From Calothrix brevissima NIES-22 (lineage in GTDB: Bacteria > Cyanobacteriota > Cyanobacteriia > Cyanobacteriales > Nostocaceae): 64,000 nucleotides of DNA. A model generated the notes under the pieces. The model was given only the letters and a program-made list of their open reading frames with translations. It was not told where the DNA came from and ran no database searches. Positions 17,407-26,659 of this stretch are shown here, one piece after another; position 1 is the stretch's first letter; each line of letters starts with the position of its first letter. The position numbers and the translations under genes were made by a program. The stretch is from contig NZ_AP018207.1 in assembly GCF_002367995.1 (NCBI RefSeq), positions 2,118,660-2,182,659 of the forward strand. The letters run 5' to 3'.

Positions 17407-18665
17407 TGAAGCAGGACGCGAATAATTATCAAGGGAGACGAGTTTCACAAAAACAGGGGGGAATTATTCAAGCACATTCCCCTCAATTATTTTTCCCAAC
17501 AATTCTCAGTGCTTTACCAAAGAAAATCAATTGGTTGAGTCTCCCTTTGATATTTTTCTTATTATTTGGTTTAGTTGCTTGCAACAACAAAGCTAATAAT
17601 AATCAAGCAAATAATTCTGGCGAACAAAATACAGATAGTAAATTAACCTTTTTTGGTGTTGCATTTGAACAATTTGATGAAGTCGGAAGACCAATTTGGA
17701 AAGTTAACGCCAAAGCCGCAAAATATACCAAAGAAAAACAAATCGGTGAAGCCGAAAGCCCTTATGGCGAACTATATCAAGATGGCAAAGTAGTATATCA
17801 AATTAAAGCAGAACGCGCAGATATTGAACAGGATGGTAAGCAATTATTTCTGAAGGGTAAGATAGTCGCCACAGACCCCAGCAATGGCATTGTTTTGCGC
17901 GGTAACGAATTAGAATGGCGACCCCAAGAAGATTTATTAATTGTCCGCAATCAATTAACAGGTAGTCATCAAAAACTCCAAGCAGTAGCCCAAGAAGCGA
18001 AAGTTAAAACCCGCGAACAGCGCATGGAATTTTCTGGAGGAGTCATAGCCAACTCCCTAGATCCCCAATTGCAAATGCGCACAGAACATTTAATTTGGAA
18101 AATTAAAGAAGAAAAATTAATTGGCGATCGCCCCGTACAAATTGACCGTTATAAAAACAATCAAATTACCGACCGTGGGCGCGGAAATGCGACAGAAATT
18201 AGTTTAAAAACTAAAATTGCGACTGTAAAAAATAATGCCCAGCTAGAATTACTAGACCCACCTATGCAGATAACTAGTAATTCTATGACCTGGAACATGA
18301 ATGCCGAAACTGTGACGACAAATTCACCGCTACGGGTATTTCATAAGGCAGAAAATGTCACAGTTACTGCGAATCAAGGAGAAATGAAGATACCACAAAA
18401 AACAGTTTATTTAACAGGTAATGTTAACGCTATTGGACAGCGTCGCCAGTCTCTCAAATCGCAAACATTAACTTGGTATCTAGACAATAAATTATTGGAA
18501 GCAAAAGGTAATGTATTGTATCGACAAATTGAGCCACCATTAAACTTCGCTGGAGATACAGCCGTTGGCAACCTGCAAACAGAAAATATCGTTGTCAAAG
18601 GCGGTGGTAGTGGTAGCAGAGTCGTTACAGAAATTATTCCTCAAGAGAAAGGAAGAGGGCAATAA
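17406..18665 (+). CDS. lptC: LptC-like LPS export protein (lipoprotein)
   Basis: A 419-residue protein. Hydrophobic LSLPLIFFLLFGLVAC (about 44-59) ends in a lipobox LVAC with the putative lipidated Cys near 59, followed by an N-rich linker. The rest is beta-rich with repeated FTG.. WKVNAKAAKYTKEKQ, GNELEWRPQEDLL, LTWYLDNKLLEAKGNVLYR segments, typical of the LptC/LptA beta-jellyroll that carries lipopolysaccharide across the periplasm. Twice the length of E. coli LptC, as is usual in cyanobacteria, which suggests a duplicated jellyroll. It overlaps the NYN gene by one base. The 43 residues before the signal sequence are long for a lipoprotein, so an internal start is possible. Confidence 0.85.
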   Translation: MKQDANNYQGRRVSQKQGGIIQAHSPQLFFPTILSALPKKINWLSLPLIFFLLFGLVACNNKANNNQANNSGEQNTDSKLTFFGVAFEQFDEVGRPIWKVNAKAAKYTKEKQIGEAESPYGELYQDGKVVYQIKAERADIEQDGKQLFLKGKIVATDPSNGIVLRGNELEWRPQEDLLIVRNQLTGSHQKLQAVAQEAKVKTREQRMEFSGGVIANSLDPQLQMRTEHLIWKIKEEKLIGDRPVQIDRYKNNQITDRGRGNATEISLKTKIATVKNNAQLELLDPPMQITSNSMTWNMNAETVTTNSPLRVFHKAENVTVTANQGEMKIPQKTVYLTGNVNAIGQRRQSLKSQTLTWYLDNKLLEAKGNVLYRQIEPPLNFAGDTAVGNLQTENIVVKGGGSGSRVVTEIIPQEKGRGQ

Positions 18666-18669
18666 TGAT

Positions 18670-18785
18670 TAGTCAATGGTCAATGGTCAATGGTCAATAG
18701 TGATGAGATATTTGACTGTTGACGGTTGACGGTTGACTGTTGACGGTTGACGGTTGACTGTTGACTGTTGACGGTTGACTAACTC
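18670..18785. repeat. STRR array (GGTCAAT, GTTGACT/GTTGACG)
   Basis: GGTCAAT heptamers followed by about nine alternating GTTGACT and GTTGACG heptamers fill the gap between the convergent lptC-like and PBP4-type genes; the last unit overlaps the stop of the latter. Confidence 0.9.
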
Positions 18786-20104
18786 TTAAACATAACCTGA
18801 TTGCGGCTGGCTGCGCCTAGTTCGGGGAGGTTGTTGGCGCTGGTGGAATGAGGGGTTAAGGCTGCGGGGATTTGGGGTGCTAGGGGAAATTTTTGCACAA
18901 GACGTTGTAGTAATTGGTCTTGTCCTGTACGGAAACCGGAGACATTATTACCTCGGTTAATAATCGCAAACCAAACCAAACCGCGATCGCGTGTGGGTAT
19001 AACTCCCGCTAAAGCGCTGACATCTCGTAGCGTTCCAGTTTTCATTACTGTACCAGCTGGTAGGTGTCTGGCGTGCATTGTCCCCCGATGATCGAACCCA
19101 GACATGGGAAATAAATCGGCTATGGTGAGATTATTAACTACAGCTTGTTGTTGTAGTGCCATCAGCATCGCACAAACAGCGCGGGGAGAAATGCGATTTT
19201 CTGGCCCTAATCCCGAACCATTGATTAGCTGAATTTCGCCTTCTGGAACTCTCGCTAATTTGGCTGCGGTTGCTTGAACTACCGTATGTCCGCCTACTGA
19301 CTCAGCTAGCATTTCTGCGATATCGTTGTTGCTGTAAACGTTCATCTCTTTGATGATTTGCTTCATCGGTAAAGAGAGATGACGAATTAGCACGGCGCGT
19401 TGAGCTTTTGGTTGTGCTTCAACTTTGACAGTACCTGCGATCGCTACTTGTGGTTTTGCTGTCCCCTTAGGCATGATTGAATGAATGTAAATCGCTGGAC
19501 GAGTCCAAGTCGCCGAATTTAAAGCTTCCTTAAACATTTGCCCAGCTAATAGAGGATGGCGCTGGAAATTCATGGAAAAAGAGCCAGTAATCACCAAATT
19601 TCCTTTTACCTGCTTAATTCCCATGCGGTTGAGAGTATTACCCAAAGCGATCGCTTCTTCCCAAACCATCATCGGATCGCCACCGCCAGTAATTACCAAA
19701 TCGCCTTGCAATACACCATTAACTATTGGCCCTGTAGCGCTGACTAAAGTCTCAAATTGATGATCTGGGCCCCAAGTTTTAAAAGCAACCAGTGAAGTAG
19801 CAATTTTCGTTAAAGAAGCAGCAGGTAAAGGCGTTGTTCCTTGATGATTAGCCATCAACATCGGCCCCGACTGCATCCAAATTCCCTGACTTTGTTCGAG
19901 ATTTGGTTCTATTAGTTTCGATGTAATCAGCCCCTTTAAATATTCTTGGACTGTATTAACACTAGCTGGATTAGGATCGGGAGCTACAACCAAGCCAGGG
20001 CTACTTTGCCAAGCCAATGCATCTAAAGCATCGAAAGGCTTAATTTGTAAGCCAGCCATTTCTAGCCAAATTGAAACTAAACCTGAACTCAATAACTCCA
20101 GCAT
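18779..20104 (-). CDS. dacB: D-alanyl-D-alanine carboxypeptidase, PBP4/DacB type (peptidase S13)
   Basis: A 441-residue class C penicillin-binding protein that trims or cuts peptide cross-links in peptidoglycan. It has the three active-site motifs: SxxK as SLTK (Ser97-Lys100), SxN as SNN (258-260) and KTG (355-357) followed by TLRDVSALAG. NGSGLGPENRISP is the S13 signature. The N-terminus (LLSSGLVSIWLEMAGL) is only weakly hydrophobic, so export by a clear signal peptide is not obvious; the real start could differ. The stop codon lies within the STRR array. It stands alone on the strand. Confidence 0.9.
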   Translation of the reverse strand: MLELLSSGLVSIWLEMAGLQIKPFDALDALAWQSSPGLVVAPDPNPASVNTVQEYLKGLITSKLIEPNLEQSQGIWMQSGPMLMANHQGTTPLPAASLTKIATSLVAFKTWGPDHQFETLVSATGPIVNGVLQGDLVITGGGDPMMVWEEAIALGNTLNRMGIKQVKGNLVITGSFSMNFQRHPLLAGQMFKEALNSATWTRPAIYIHSIMPKGTAKPQVAIAGTVKVEAQPKAQRAVLIRHLSLPMKQIIKEMNVYSNNDIAEMLAESVGGHTVVQATAAKLARVPEGEIQLINGSGLGPENRISPRAVCAMLMALQQQAVVNNLTIADLFPMSGFDHRGTMHARHLPAGTVMKTGTLRDVSALAGVIPTRDRGLVWFAIINRGNNVSGFRTGQDQLLQRLVQKFPLAPQIPAALTPHSTSANNLPELGAASRNQVMFKS

Positions 20105-20752
20105 TCTTGATGTCCTCTATTAGGATTATTTAAGATTTGCGAACTAGTTTACAGTGCTAATATACAAACTTTTTGCTGCCGATCAGCATGGAGTCATAAT
20201 AACTAGTGTTTTTCCCAGATAAAAGTAAGGCAGATAACATTGATAAGGTGTGATTTTTACATCATTAACTAACTAGTAAATTAGTAAAATCTACTAACTA
20301 TAAACATAGTGAATATCATTGCACCTTAATTAATATAATTAATCGGGCACAATTACATTTTCAGGTGAAAATTAAGTCACACCTTGAATTAGGTATAATT
20401 AATTTTTGCCACTACTGACACACTTACATAAACAAATTCCCCGTAGAGAAATCCATGCTGTAGCAAAAGTTGTGTGCATTGGTATAGCACTATAACACCA
20501 ATTCAGCAATAGGTATCAGTGAAAAATTTTCAACTCAGATATTCAGAGAAGCTTTATCTTTGTTCGTGAGTGTAAATTATGGATTATCTTACATCAACCC
20601 ATGTTTTGAATATCCATTCATAGATAAACAATGATAGTGATGATTGTTTATCTATGCTGAATACCATTCTCTGCCTAATTTTATCCAGAAAACCTCAACA
20701 AACTATCAAGAAAATTTCTCTTCTCTAGCCCCTAATCCCTAGCCCCTAACCC
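20105..20752. other. Gene-free AT-rich region
   Basis: About 650 bp with no supportable gene on either strand. It contains many short AT runs, TTAATTAA-type stretches near 20330, and a CCCCTAA/CCCCTAG STRR at about 20727-20757 abutting the next gene. No tRNA or hairpin terminator seen. Confidence 0.55.
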
Positions 20753-22312
20753 CTAAAAATAATCAACCCTTGCATCTAAACCATAAGAACGTAGTTGCTT
20801 AGAAAGATTTTCTGCTTCTGCGCGATTGCTAAACCTCCCCGCATTGACATAATCACCTAAACCTGATTTTTCTACTACAGGATTAGCGATATATTGACGT
20901 ATTTTGTTGAGCGTATCAGCATTATGAATGGGTATGACTACCACATAGCCTTTTTGATTAGTATTATTGCCGTTAACTCCACTAGGATTACTTGACCATA
21001 AAGCTTGCCAAGTTTGAGAATCGACATTTCCCGTTGGTGTTAGTCGCATATATTGTTGAAAAGCATAGACGTATTGTCTAGTATCTTCACCGTAATATCC
21101 ATCAGGATTGCCATTAAAAAAGCCTAATTGTAACAACCGCTCCTCAAGAGATTTCACACTATCCCCACTGTCACCAACTGTGAGATAATTTCTACCTGGT
21201 TGAATAGGTCTGCTTTGATTTTGTCCAACTGCCCGGACTGCTTCTAACGCTTGGATATTAGCTATACCATCAGCTGGTAGTTGATAATCTCGCTGGAACC
21301 GGATCAGCGCATCCCTAGTTAAAGCGCCAAAATTACCAGTCGGATTAGCTTTTAAGTATCCCATCTCCCGTAAGCGTTCTTGCAATTCGCGAATTTGTGC
21401 GGAAGAAAGACTGTTTCTTTCGGGTGAGATAACAGTTGAGGAATTGAATAGTCTATTCCAAGTTGGTTGATCTGTAATCCCATTAGCATATAAACCAGAG
21501 TTCTTCTGGAATGCAATTAATGCATCTTTTGTCAAGGGGCCAAAATTCCCGGTGGGATTAGCATTCAAATAACCTAACTGTTGCAAACGCTGTTGTAGTT
21601 TGGTGACTTCTGGGCCTTGACTACCTTGAGAAAGAATCGGGTAAGCTCCTCCTTGGCTGGGAGTGTTAAATTGTGCTGACTGGACTCTAGGCGTAACAGT
21701 CGGATTACGAGGAACTCTAGCAACTTGAACTTTAGCACCTTGCTGATAGCGAATTAATGCTTGCTGAGTTTGTTGTCCAAAATAGCCTGTAATGGGGCCT
21801 TGAAAATAGCCTAAGCGCTGTAAACGCTGTTGGAGTTTAACAACTTCTGGGCCTCTACTACCTAAGCGCAGATTACCAGCGACATTAGTATTATTAACAT
21901 TATTAACATTACTAGTAGAAACTATCCCTGGGCAAGATTGTTGTAGCGATCGCTCTGTACCTACACCCACAACACCATCCGTAGGTAATTTCTTGGCTTG
22001 CTGAAAAGCAATTACAGCTTGTTGGGTTTGGGAACCAAAGTTACCATTAATCGGGCCGTTAAAATATCCTAATCTTTTCAAACATCTTTGGATATTTGCT
22101 ACTTCTGAGCCGTTACTGCCAAATTTTTGTAATGCTAAACTTTGTCCAGCTATACTTACAATACCCAAGGTAATTGCTAAAGATAAAAAACGCATCAAAA
22201 CTGTGCCAGATAGCTTTGTCCAATTCCAAAATCTGAAATTTATCGGCACAATATGATAACTTTCAGATAATTCGGCAACAGTATCGATCGGTAGAGCACT
22301 GATAATTTTCAT
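20753..22312 (-). CDS. Protein with five peptidoglycan-binding repeats
   Basis: A 519-residue exported protein. A hydrophobic segment LSLAITLGIVSIAGQSLA (about 43-60) acts as signal or anchor. Five PG_binding_1 repeats follow, each with a G..V..LQ.RL..LGY......G.FG..T..A...FQ pattern: about 60-125, 145-195, 222-285, 295-352 and 362-425. The C-terminal 70 residues (GYVVVIPIHNADTL.. to GLDARVDYF) resemble a SPOR-like domain, with AGRFSNRAEAENLSKQLRS. Such proteins bind the cell wall. I start at the ATG at 22312; the upstream TTG (22324) is less likely, and an ATG at 22195 would give a conventional signal peptide. The second repeat is shorter than the others. Confidence 0.85.
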   Translation of the reverse strand: MKIISALPIDTVAELSESYHIVPINFRFWNWTKLSGTVLMRFLSLAITLGIVSIAGQSLALQKFGSNGSEVANIQRCLKRLGYFNGPINGNFGSQTQQAVIAFQQAKKLPTDGVVGVGTERSLQQSCPGIVSTSNVNNVNNTNVAGNLRLGSRGPEVVKLQQRLQRLGYFQGPITGYFGQQTQQALIRYQQGAKVQVARVPRNPTVTPRVQSAQFNTPSQGGAYPILSQGSQGPEVTKLQQRLQQLGYLNANPTGNFGPLTKDALIAFQKNSGLYANGITDQPTWNRLFNSSTVISPERNSLSSAQIRELQERLREMGYLKANPTGNFGALTRDALIRFQRDYQLPADGIANIQALEAVRAVGQNQSRPIQPGRNYLTVGDSGDSVKSLEERLLQLGFFNGNPDGYYGEDTRQYVYAFQQYMRLTPTGNVDSQTWQALWSSNPSGVNGNNTNQKGYVVVIPIHNADTLNKIRQYIANPVVEKSGLGDYVNAGRFSNRAEAENLSKQLRSYGLDARVDYF

Positions 22313-22670
22313 AAGCAAACACAAGAAAATCTTGATTATTAACTAAGTAAAAATTTTTATAACTTTTGTAGTGCGATCGCGTCATCTAAATATCTCAGTA
22401 GATGAACGTTCCCACCATCATCGCCAGCATTACATAGAGAAAACTCAATCAACCATAATTCACATCACAGGAATATAGCCTTGCAACACAAGGATTATTA
22501 CTCTCAAAACAGGTAAGGCTTTAATCTTTTACCTTTTTTGTGAAGTTACTTTTGAGCTACATTTGTGAGGAATTTTGGCTACCAGTATACTATAAAATAA
22601 AGATAACTTGAAACAATTAATACATAAAAAAATAACCTGGTAAGCAAGCCTTAACCAGGTTGTTGAAATC

Positions 22671-22808
22671 AGCTATTCTGCTTTTAAGTTGCACAATCCA
22701 TCGTGAGGGCTGTTAACAGTCAACAGTCAACAGTCAACAGTCAACAGTCAACAGTCAATAGTCAATAGTCAACAGTCAACAGTCCTTATTAGTAGTTATG
22801 CATTAGAC
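22671..22808. repeat. STRR-centred composite element, copy 1
   Basis: Left flank AGCTATTCTGCTTTTAAGTT..., then a CAGTCAA heptamer array, then right flank TTATTAGTAGTTATG...AGAC. A second copy with the same flanks and a shorter heptamer array lies at 43342-43453. The gap 22313-22849 holds nothing else I can name. Confidence 0.85.
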
Positions 22809-22849
22809 GCCCATTAGCTTACCTATTCAGTGAAAATTTATCAGCCTAT

Positions 22850-23419
22850 CTATTGGTTTTCTGGTTTCTGGTTTTCTGGTTGCTGGTTTTCTTGTGGCGC
22901 TTGTGGTTGTTGAGTTTCCTCGTTATCGTCAACTCGTTGGGTATTACCAGCTTTGACCCAACCTTCTTGATTTGTATCTTCTTGGCGAATTTTCTGCCAG
23001 AGTTTATCAGGACTTTCCTCTAAAATTACCACTTTTTGATTAAAACCAACGCCACCAACACGTTCAGCATCTTGTTTTGGTTCAGATCGCAAACTCAAAC
23101 CTTGAGACCAAGTAACTTTTCCGCGATAAGCGCCAGCTGGTAACGGTTGGGGTGATGCTTCTGCTGTAGGTGATTCCGTGGGAGTAGGTGAGGGTGAAGC
23201 GCTAGGAGATGGTGACGCCGTAGATTGAGATTGAGCTACTTTTCCCGTCGGTTTCGGTGATTGGATTTTCTGAGATTGGTTATCGTTGGGAAAAATTGGT
23301 TTTGACGGCGGTATAGCAGTGCGATTCATGAAATACAGCGCCGTAGCCACACCACTACCGATTAAAATAGCGATCGCCAACAAAACACCAAGTATAAATT
23401 TTAGTACGTTAGTAAACAT
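22850..23419 (-). CDS. Membrane-anchored SH3-domain protein
   Basis: A 189-residue protein with one N-terminal membrane helix (VLKFILGVLLAIAILIGSGVATALYF, about 5-30), a proline/serine/threonine-rich linker with SPSPSASPSPTPTESPTAE (about 70-90), a bacterial SH3 domain (about 98-165: GKVTWSQGLSLRSEPKQDAERVG..., ending EGWVKAGN) and a Q/P/E/N-rich tail with repeats PQAPQENQQPENQKPENQ. The layout suggests a cell-wall-binding protein anchored in the inner membrane and spanning into the periplasm. No enzyme domain is present. It lies between the peptidoglycan-binding protein gene and ycf46, both on this strand, but repeat-filled gaps make one operon doubtful. Confidence 0.8.
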   Translation of the reverse strand: MFTNVLKFILGVLLAIAILIGSGVATALYFMNRTAIPPSKPIFPNDNQSQKIQSPKPTGKVAQSQSTASPSPSASPSPTPTESPTAEASPQPLPAGAYRGKVTWSQGLSLRSEPKQDAERVGGVGFNQKVVILEESPDKLWQKIRQEDTNQEGWVKAGNTQRVDDNEETQQPQAPQENQQPENQKPENQ

Positions 23420-23439
23420 AATTTATAACCTTATTACCA

Positions 23440-23591
23440 TTGGTCAATTGTCAATGGTCAACAGTCAAGGGTCAATGGTTATTGGTTAGAGACGCGATTT
23501 ATCGCGTCTGTACAGTTGTCATTTGTCATTTGTCATTGGTCATTTGTCATTGGACTATTGACTATTGACTATTGACTATTGACTATTGACT
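23440..23591. repeat. Composite STRR block with palindrome copy 3
   Basis: TGGTCAA and GTCAACA units, the 20-bp palindrome at 23490-23509, GTCATTT heptamers, then GACTATT heptamers up to the ycf46 end. Confidence 0.9.
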
Positions 23592-23608
23592 ACTTTTTGT
23601 TAAAAACC

Positions 23609-25120
23609 TTAACGTAGCTTACCAAAGCTATCGCTTAAAGGAGCTTGTTTTGAGGCTAGTCTAGCGCGTCCAGCCGCAGCCCATTCTTGTAGTTGCTGAA
23701 TTTGTTCTACAGCAGTCCGTGCTAAGGGAATGATTTGACTAGCAGCTTCTAAAATGTCATCGTTGGTAAAATCACGATTTTGACTAAATCCGATATGCAT
23801 CGCTTCTATTAAAGTTTGTTCAATCTCCGCACCGGAAAAATCTGGTGTCTCGTATGCTAGCCTATCAATGTCATAACTTTTCAAGTTATGAGGGCGCAGT
23901 CGGGATAAATGGACGTTGAAAATTGCTTTTCTCTCTTCTTGCGTTGGTAAACCGACAAAGAAAATTTCATCAAATCGCCCTTTACGCAGCATTTCTGGTG
24001 GTAAAGCTTGAATATCGTTAGCGGTAGCAACGACAAATACAGGTGAGGTTTTTTCGGCTAACCAGGTAATAAATGTCCCAAATACACGGCTAGTTGTCCC
24101 CGCATCGCCTTTACTCCCCAATCCCGAAAAGGCTTTATCAATTTCATCAATCCACAATACACAGGGTGCTAAAGCTTCCGCAACTTGGATCATTTGGCGA
24201 GTACGCGATTCGGATTCGCCTACTAAACCGCCAAATAACCGCCCAACATCTAAGCGTAATAAAGGTAAATGCCAATGATGGGCGATCGCTTTTGCTGTTA
24301 AAGATTTCCCTGTACCTTGAATCCCCACCAACATTAAACCACGCGGGTGCGGTAATCCGTACTGTCTCGCCCGTTCGGTGAAGGAACCACCCCGACGCAA
24401 CAACCAATCCTTGAGGTTATCCAATCCGCCAATATCAGAAATTTTCTCGGTTGCGGGGTAAAAGTCCAAAATTTGGGTTTGGCGGATAGTTTGGCGTTTT
24501 TCTTCTAAAACCAAATCCACATCTTCCGGTTGCAATTCCCCGTGAGTTGCGATCGCTTTTGCTAATACCCGGCGAATCCTTTCCATTGATAACCCTTGAC
24601 AGGAGCGCACCAAATCGTCGATGACTTTATTACTGAGAGAATTAGCCGTCGCTTGCAGTAAACGTTCTACCTCGGTTTTAATTTCTGCAGCTGCTGGTAA
24701 GGGAAATTCCACAACTGTCAGCACTTCGGTTAAATCGTCAGGAATGGCAATTCGCGGCGATAAAATTACAATATTTTTGGGTTGGGATTTTAACAGTCTT
24801 GCTAAATTGCGCAGCTTACGCGCGATCGCCACATCTTCTAAAAATCGGTGATAATCTCGCAGTACAATTACCGCAGGCGCTGAAGCAGGTAATTTTTCAA
24901 TGAATTCCAAAGCTTGCAACGGGTTACGCCGTCCAAAATTTGCATCATTGGGATTTCCTTGATAACCATCAACAAAATCCCAAGTATATACCGGACGATT
25001 ACCTTGATTTGTGGCTTCTTCCCGAATTGTTGCCTCTACCCGTTCCTCTTCGTATGTCGGAATATAAATTAAAGGGTAACGGGCGCGTAGCAGTAGTTTA
25101 AACTCATCACGAAAAGTCAT
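23609..25120 (-). CDS. ycf46: Ycf46-type AAA+ ATPase
   Basis: A 503-residue AAA+ ATPase conserved in cyanobacteria and red-algal plastids; the cyanobacterial protein has been linked to control of inorganic carbon uptake. The C-terminal AAA domain (about 255-400) has Walker A GIQGTGKSLTAKAIA (about 266), Walker B CVLWIDEIDKAF (about 320), sensor-1 VVATANDIQALP and an arginine finger region MLRKGRFDEIF. The N-terminal 230 residues hold a degenerate first ATPase-like region (LIYIPTYEEERVE; IVLRDYHRFL; IVILSPRIAIP). Start at the ATG at 25120 matches homologs. No membrane segment, so cytoplasmic. Confidence 0.92.
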   Translation of the reverse strand: MTFRDEFKLLLRARYPLIYIPTYEEERVEATIREEATNQGNRPVYTWDFVDGYQGNPNDANFGRRNPLQALEFIEKLPASAPAVIVLRDYHRFLEDVAIARKLRNLARLLKSQPKNIVILSPRIAIPDDLTEVLTVVEFPLPAAAEIKTEVERLLQATANSLSNKVIDDLVRSCQGLSMERIRRVLAKAIATHGELQPEDVDLVLEEKRQTIRQTQILDFYPATEKISDIGGLDNLKDWLLRRGGSFTERARQYGLPHPRGLMLVGIQGTGKSLTAKAIAHHWHLPLLRLDVGRLFGGLVGESESRTRQMIQVAEALAPCVLWIDEIDKAFSGLGSKGDAGTTSRVFGTFITWLAEKTSPVFVVATANDIQALPPEMLRKGRFDEIFFVGLPTQEERKAIFNVHLSRLRPHNLKSYDIDRLAYETPDFSGAEIEQTLIEAMHIGFSQNRDFTNDDILEAASQIIPLARTAVEQIQQLQEWAAAGRARLASKQAPLSDSFGKLR

Positions 25121-25140
25121 TCACTTACTCCTATCAAATT

Positions 25141-25185
25141 GGGCATTGGGCATGGGGCATTAGGCATGGGGCATTTGTCTGCCTG
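25141..25185. repeat. STRR (GGGCATT/GGGGCAT units)
   Basis: A short run of GGGCATTGGGCATGGGGCAT-type units directly upstream of ycf46. Confidence 0.75.
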
Positions 25186-25270
25186 GTTTGCTTTCCCCTT
25201 ATTTCCTCAATGCTTGCTTTGCTGATGTTTGAGTTTTATCGTCATCCTATAATGATTGCTGGCACAACAA

Positions 25271-25301
25271 GATCCCCGACTTCTTCAAGAAGTCGGGGAT
25301 C
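25271..25301. repeat. Perfect 15-bp inverted repeat hairpin
   Basis: GATCCCCGACTTCTT and its exact complement flank one central base. It lies in the gap between ycf46 upstream sequence and the yceD end, and could act as a terminator for yceD (no strong T-run) but is more like a dispersed palindromic repeat. Confidence 0.8.
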
Positions 25302-25421
25302 TAAAGTTCTCTTTGTTGAGAAACAGGAATATTTTTGAAGAGGTTTAGTATATATGCCCACACCTTCTCCATTATTCATATGATATCCTGTCAACAATTC
25401 AAAAGTCAACAGTTAGCATCA

Positions 25422-25928
25422 CTAACCCGGAAGTTTCTTTTTCAAAGCTTCCAAGGAAGCCCAGCGCTTATCAACAGGCTTTTCGGAACTTTCAGCACTA
25501 CTATTCACAATTCCTGGGCAATTGCGATCGCATAATTGGCGTTGCGGCAAAGCTAAACACATTTGCTCATACAGCCATTCACTAGGATAAAAATAGCCAT
25601 CAGGTGGTAGAGTTTCTACCAAATCTTCTACCGCTACTTCTCGCTCTAATGGTAAGTCTTGTGATTGATTAGCTGTGGCATCTAACCAAATAACTTCTTT
25701 GGTATCAACCACCAAACGCTGATTGTATTGCTGTAGGCATCGGTTACAAGTACAAGTAATTATAGCTTCTGCTTGTCCAGCTACTTCTAAGTAATTACCC
25801 TGATGCTGTATGCGGAGCGTACCGCGAACCGGGGTCAAAGTTTCCAAACCAGGCAGAAAATCCTTAACTTGAATTTCCTCTGTCCGCTCCGGGGCTTTGG
25901 TGAGCTGCGGAATAAAAATTGCGTCCAT
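25422..25928 (-). CDS. YceD/DUF177 family protein
   Basis: A 168-residue member of the YceD (DUF177) family, linked to 23S rRNA accumulation in bacteria and plastids. Signs are GTLRIQHQGNYLEVAGQAEAIITCTCNRCLQQY (the CxxC pair CNRC, about 62), the acidic DLPLEREVAVEDLVETLPPDGYFYPSEWLYEQMCLALP and a second cysteine pair CDRNC. A single zinc or paired Cys site is possible. It usually lies beside rpmF; here no rpmF follows, and the jag-yidC cluster is upstream, separated by an STRR block. The tail is rich in E/K. Translation start at the ATG at 25928. Confidence 0.85.
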   Translation of the reverse strand: MDAIFIPQLTKAPERTEEIQVKDFLPGLETLTPVRGTLRIQHQGNYLEVAGQAEAIITCTCNRCLQQYNQRLVVDTKEVIWLDATANQSQDLPLEREVAVEDLVETLPPDGYFYPSEWLYEQMCLALPQRQLCDRNCPGIVNSSAESSEKPVDKRWASLEALKKKLPG

Positions 25929-26028
25929 AGGATTTGTGAGACATCCTCACTCAACGAAACTTAGTTTAATTACCAGCAAAATTGCCGATCTTAGATCTAT
26001 ATTTTAGCTGTTAGTGTCAATGTTTATT

Positions 26029-26139
26029 GGGCATGGGGCATCCTTTCGACTTCGCTCAAGGCGAGTGGGCATTGGGTAATAGATATTTATCCCCCTTGTC
26101 CCCCTTGTCCTCCTTGTCTCCCTTGTCCCCCTTCTCTTC
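26029..26139. repeat. STRR block (GGGCATT and CCCCCTTGT units)
   Basis: GGGCATGGGGCAT units, a CTTTCGACTTCGCTCAAGGC dispersed repeat (about 26043-26062), and about six CCCCCTTGT-type 9-mers ending at the jag gene. Confidence 0.85.
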
Positions 26140-26141
26140 CC

Positions 26142-26657
26142 TCAAGGAGCGATCGCGGGACGCACGACAAGATGACGATGGGGTTCTTTGCCTCGGCTAA
26201 AGGTTTCTAAATCGGTAAATTCTTTCAAAAATGTATGAATTTGCCGTCTTTCTGCCGAACTTAACGATTTTATTTCTACTTCTCTACCTGTAGCCCGCAC
26301 TTCTTCTGATGCAGTTTCTGCCAAAGCGCGAATTTCCGCTTGTCTTTTGACGCGGTAGCCATTTAACTCAATGGTATAGGAAGCTTGGTCTTCTTGTGCT
26401 TGGTTAATATTCAGTACTGAATTAGCTAGGTACTGAATTGCATCCAAAACCGAGCCATCAGCCCCAATCAAAATATTGATTTGTTCGGGGCTGAAAGTGG
26501 TTTGATCAATGGTTAACCAATAATTATCTGGTTCTTCGGAGTCGCCGCTCTGAGGTTGAGCAGGTTCTAAATTTCCCTCAACCTCAGCAGATACCCCAGT
26601 AAGCAGCAGCAATGTTTTTAACCATTGCTGCCCTCGCTGCATGGGACTGTTGCTCAT
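26142..26657 (-). CDS. Jag/KhpB family RNA-binding protein (KH and R3H)
   Basis: A 171-residue RNA-binding protein. The KH part includes PEQINILIGADGSVLDAIQYLANSVLN (GxxG-like loop about 68-74), and the C-terminal R3H part includes LSSAERRQIHTFLKEF (R-x3-H) and KEPHRHLVVRP. In many bacteria this protein (KhpB/Jag) follows yidC and affects cell division, wall growth and RNA. Here its ATG at 26657 lies two bases after the yidC stop (26660-26662), so the two are almost certainly co-translated. The start at TTG 26663 would overlap yidC and is less likely. The N-terminal jag domain is absent or reduced. Confidence 0.9.
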   Translation of the reverse strand: MSNSPMQRGQQWLKTLLLLTGVSAEVEGNLEPAQPQSGDSEEPDNYWLTIDQTTFSPEQINILIGADGSVLDAIQYLANSVLNINQAQEDQASYTIELNGYRVKRQAEIRALAETASEEVRATGREVEIKSLSSAERRQIHTFLKEFTDLETFSRGKEPHRHLVVRPAIAP

Positions 26658-26659
26658 GA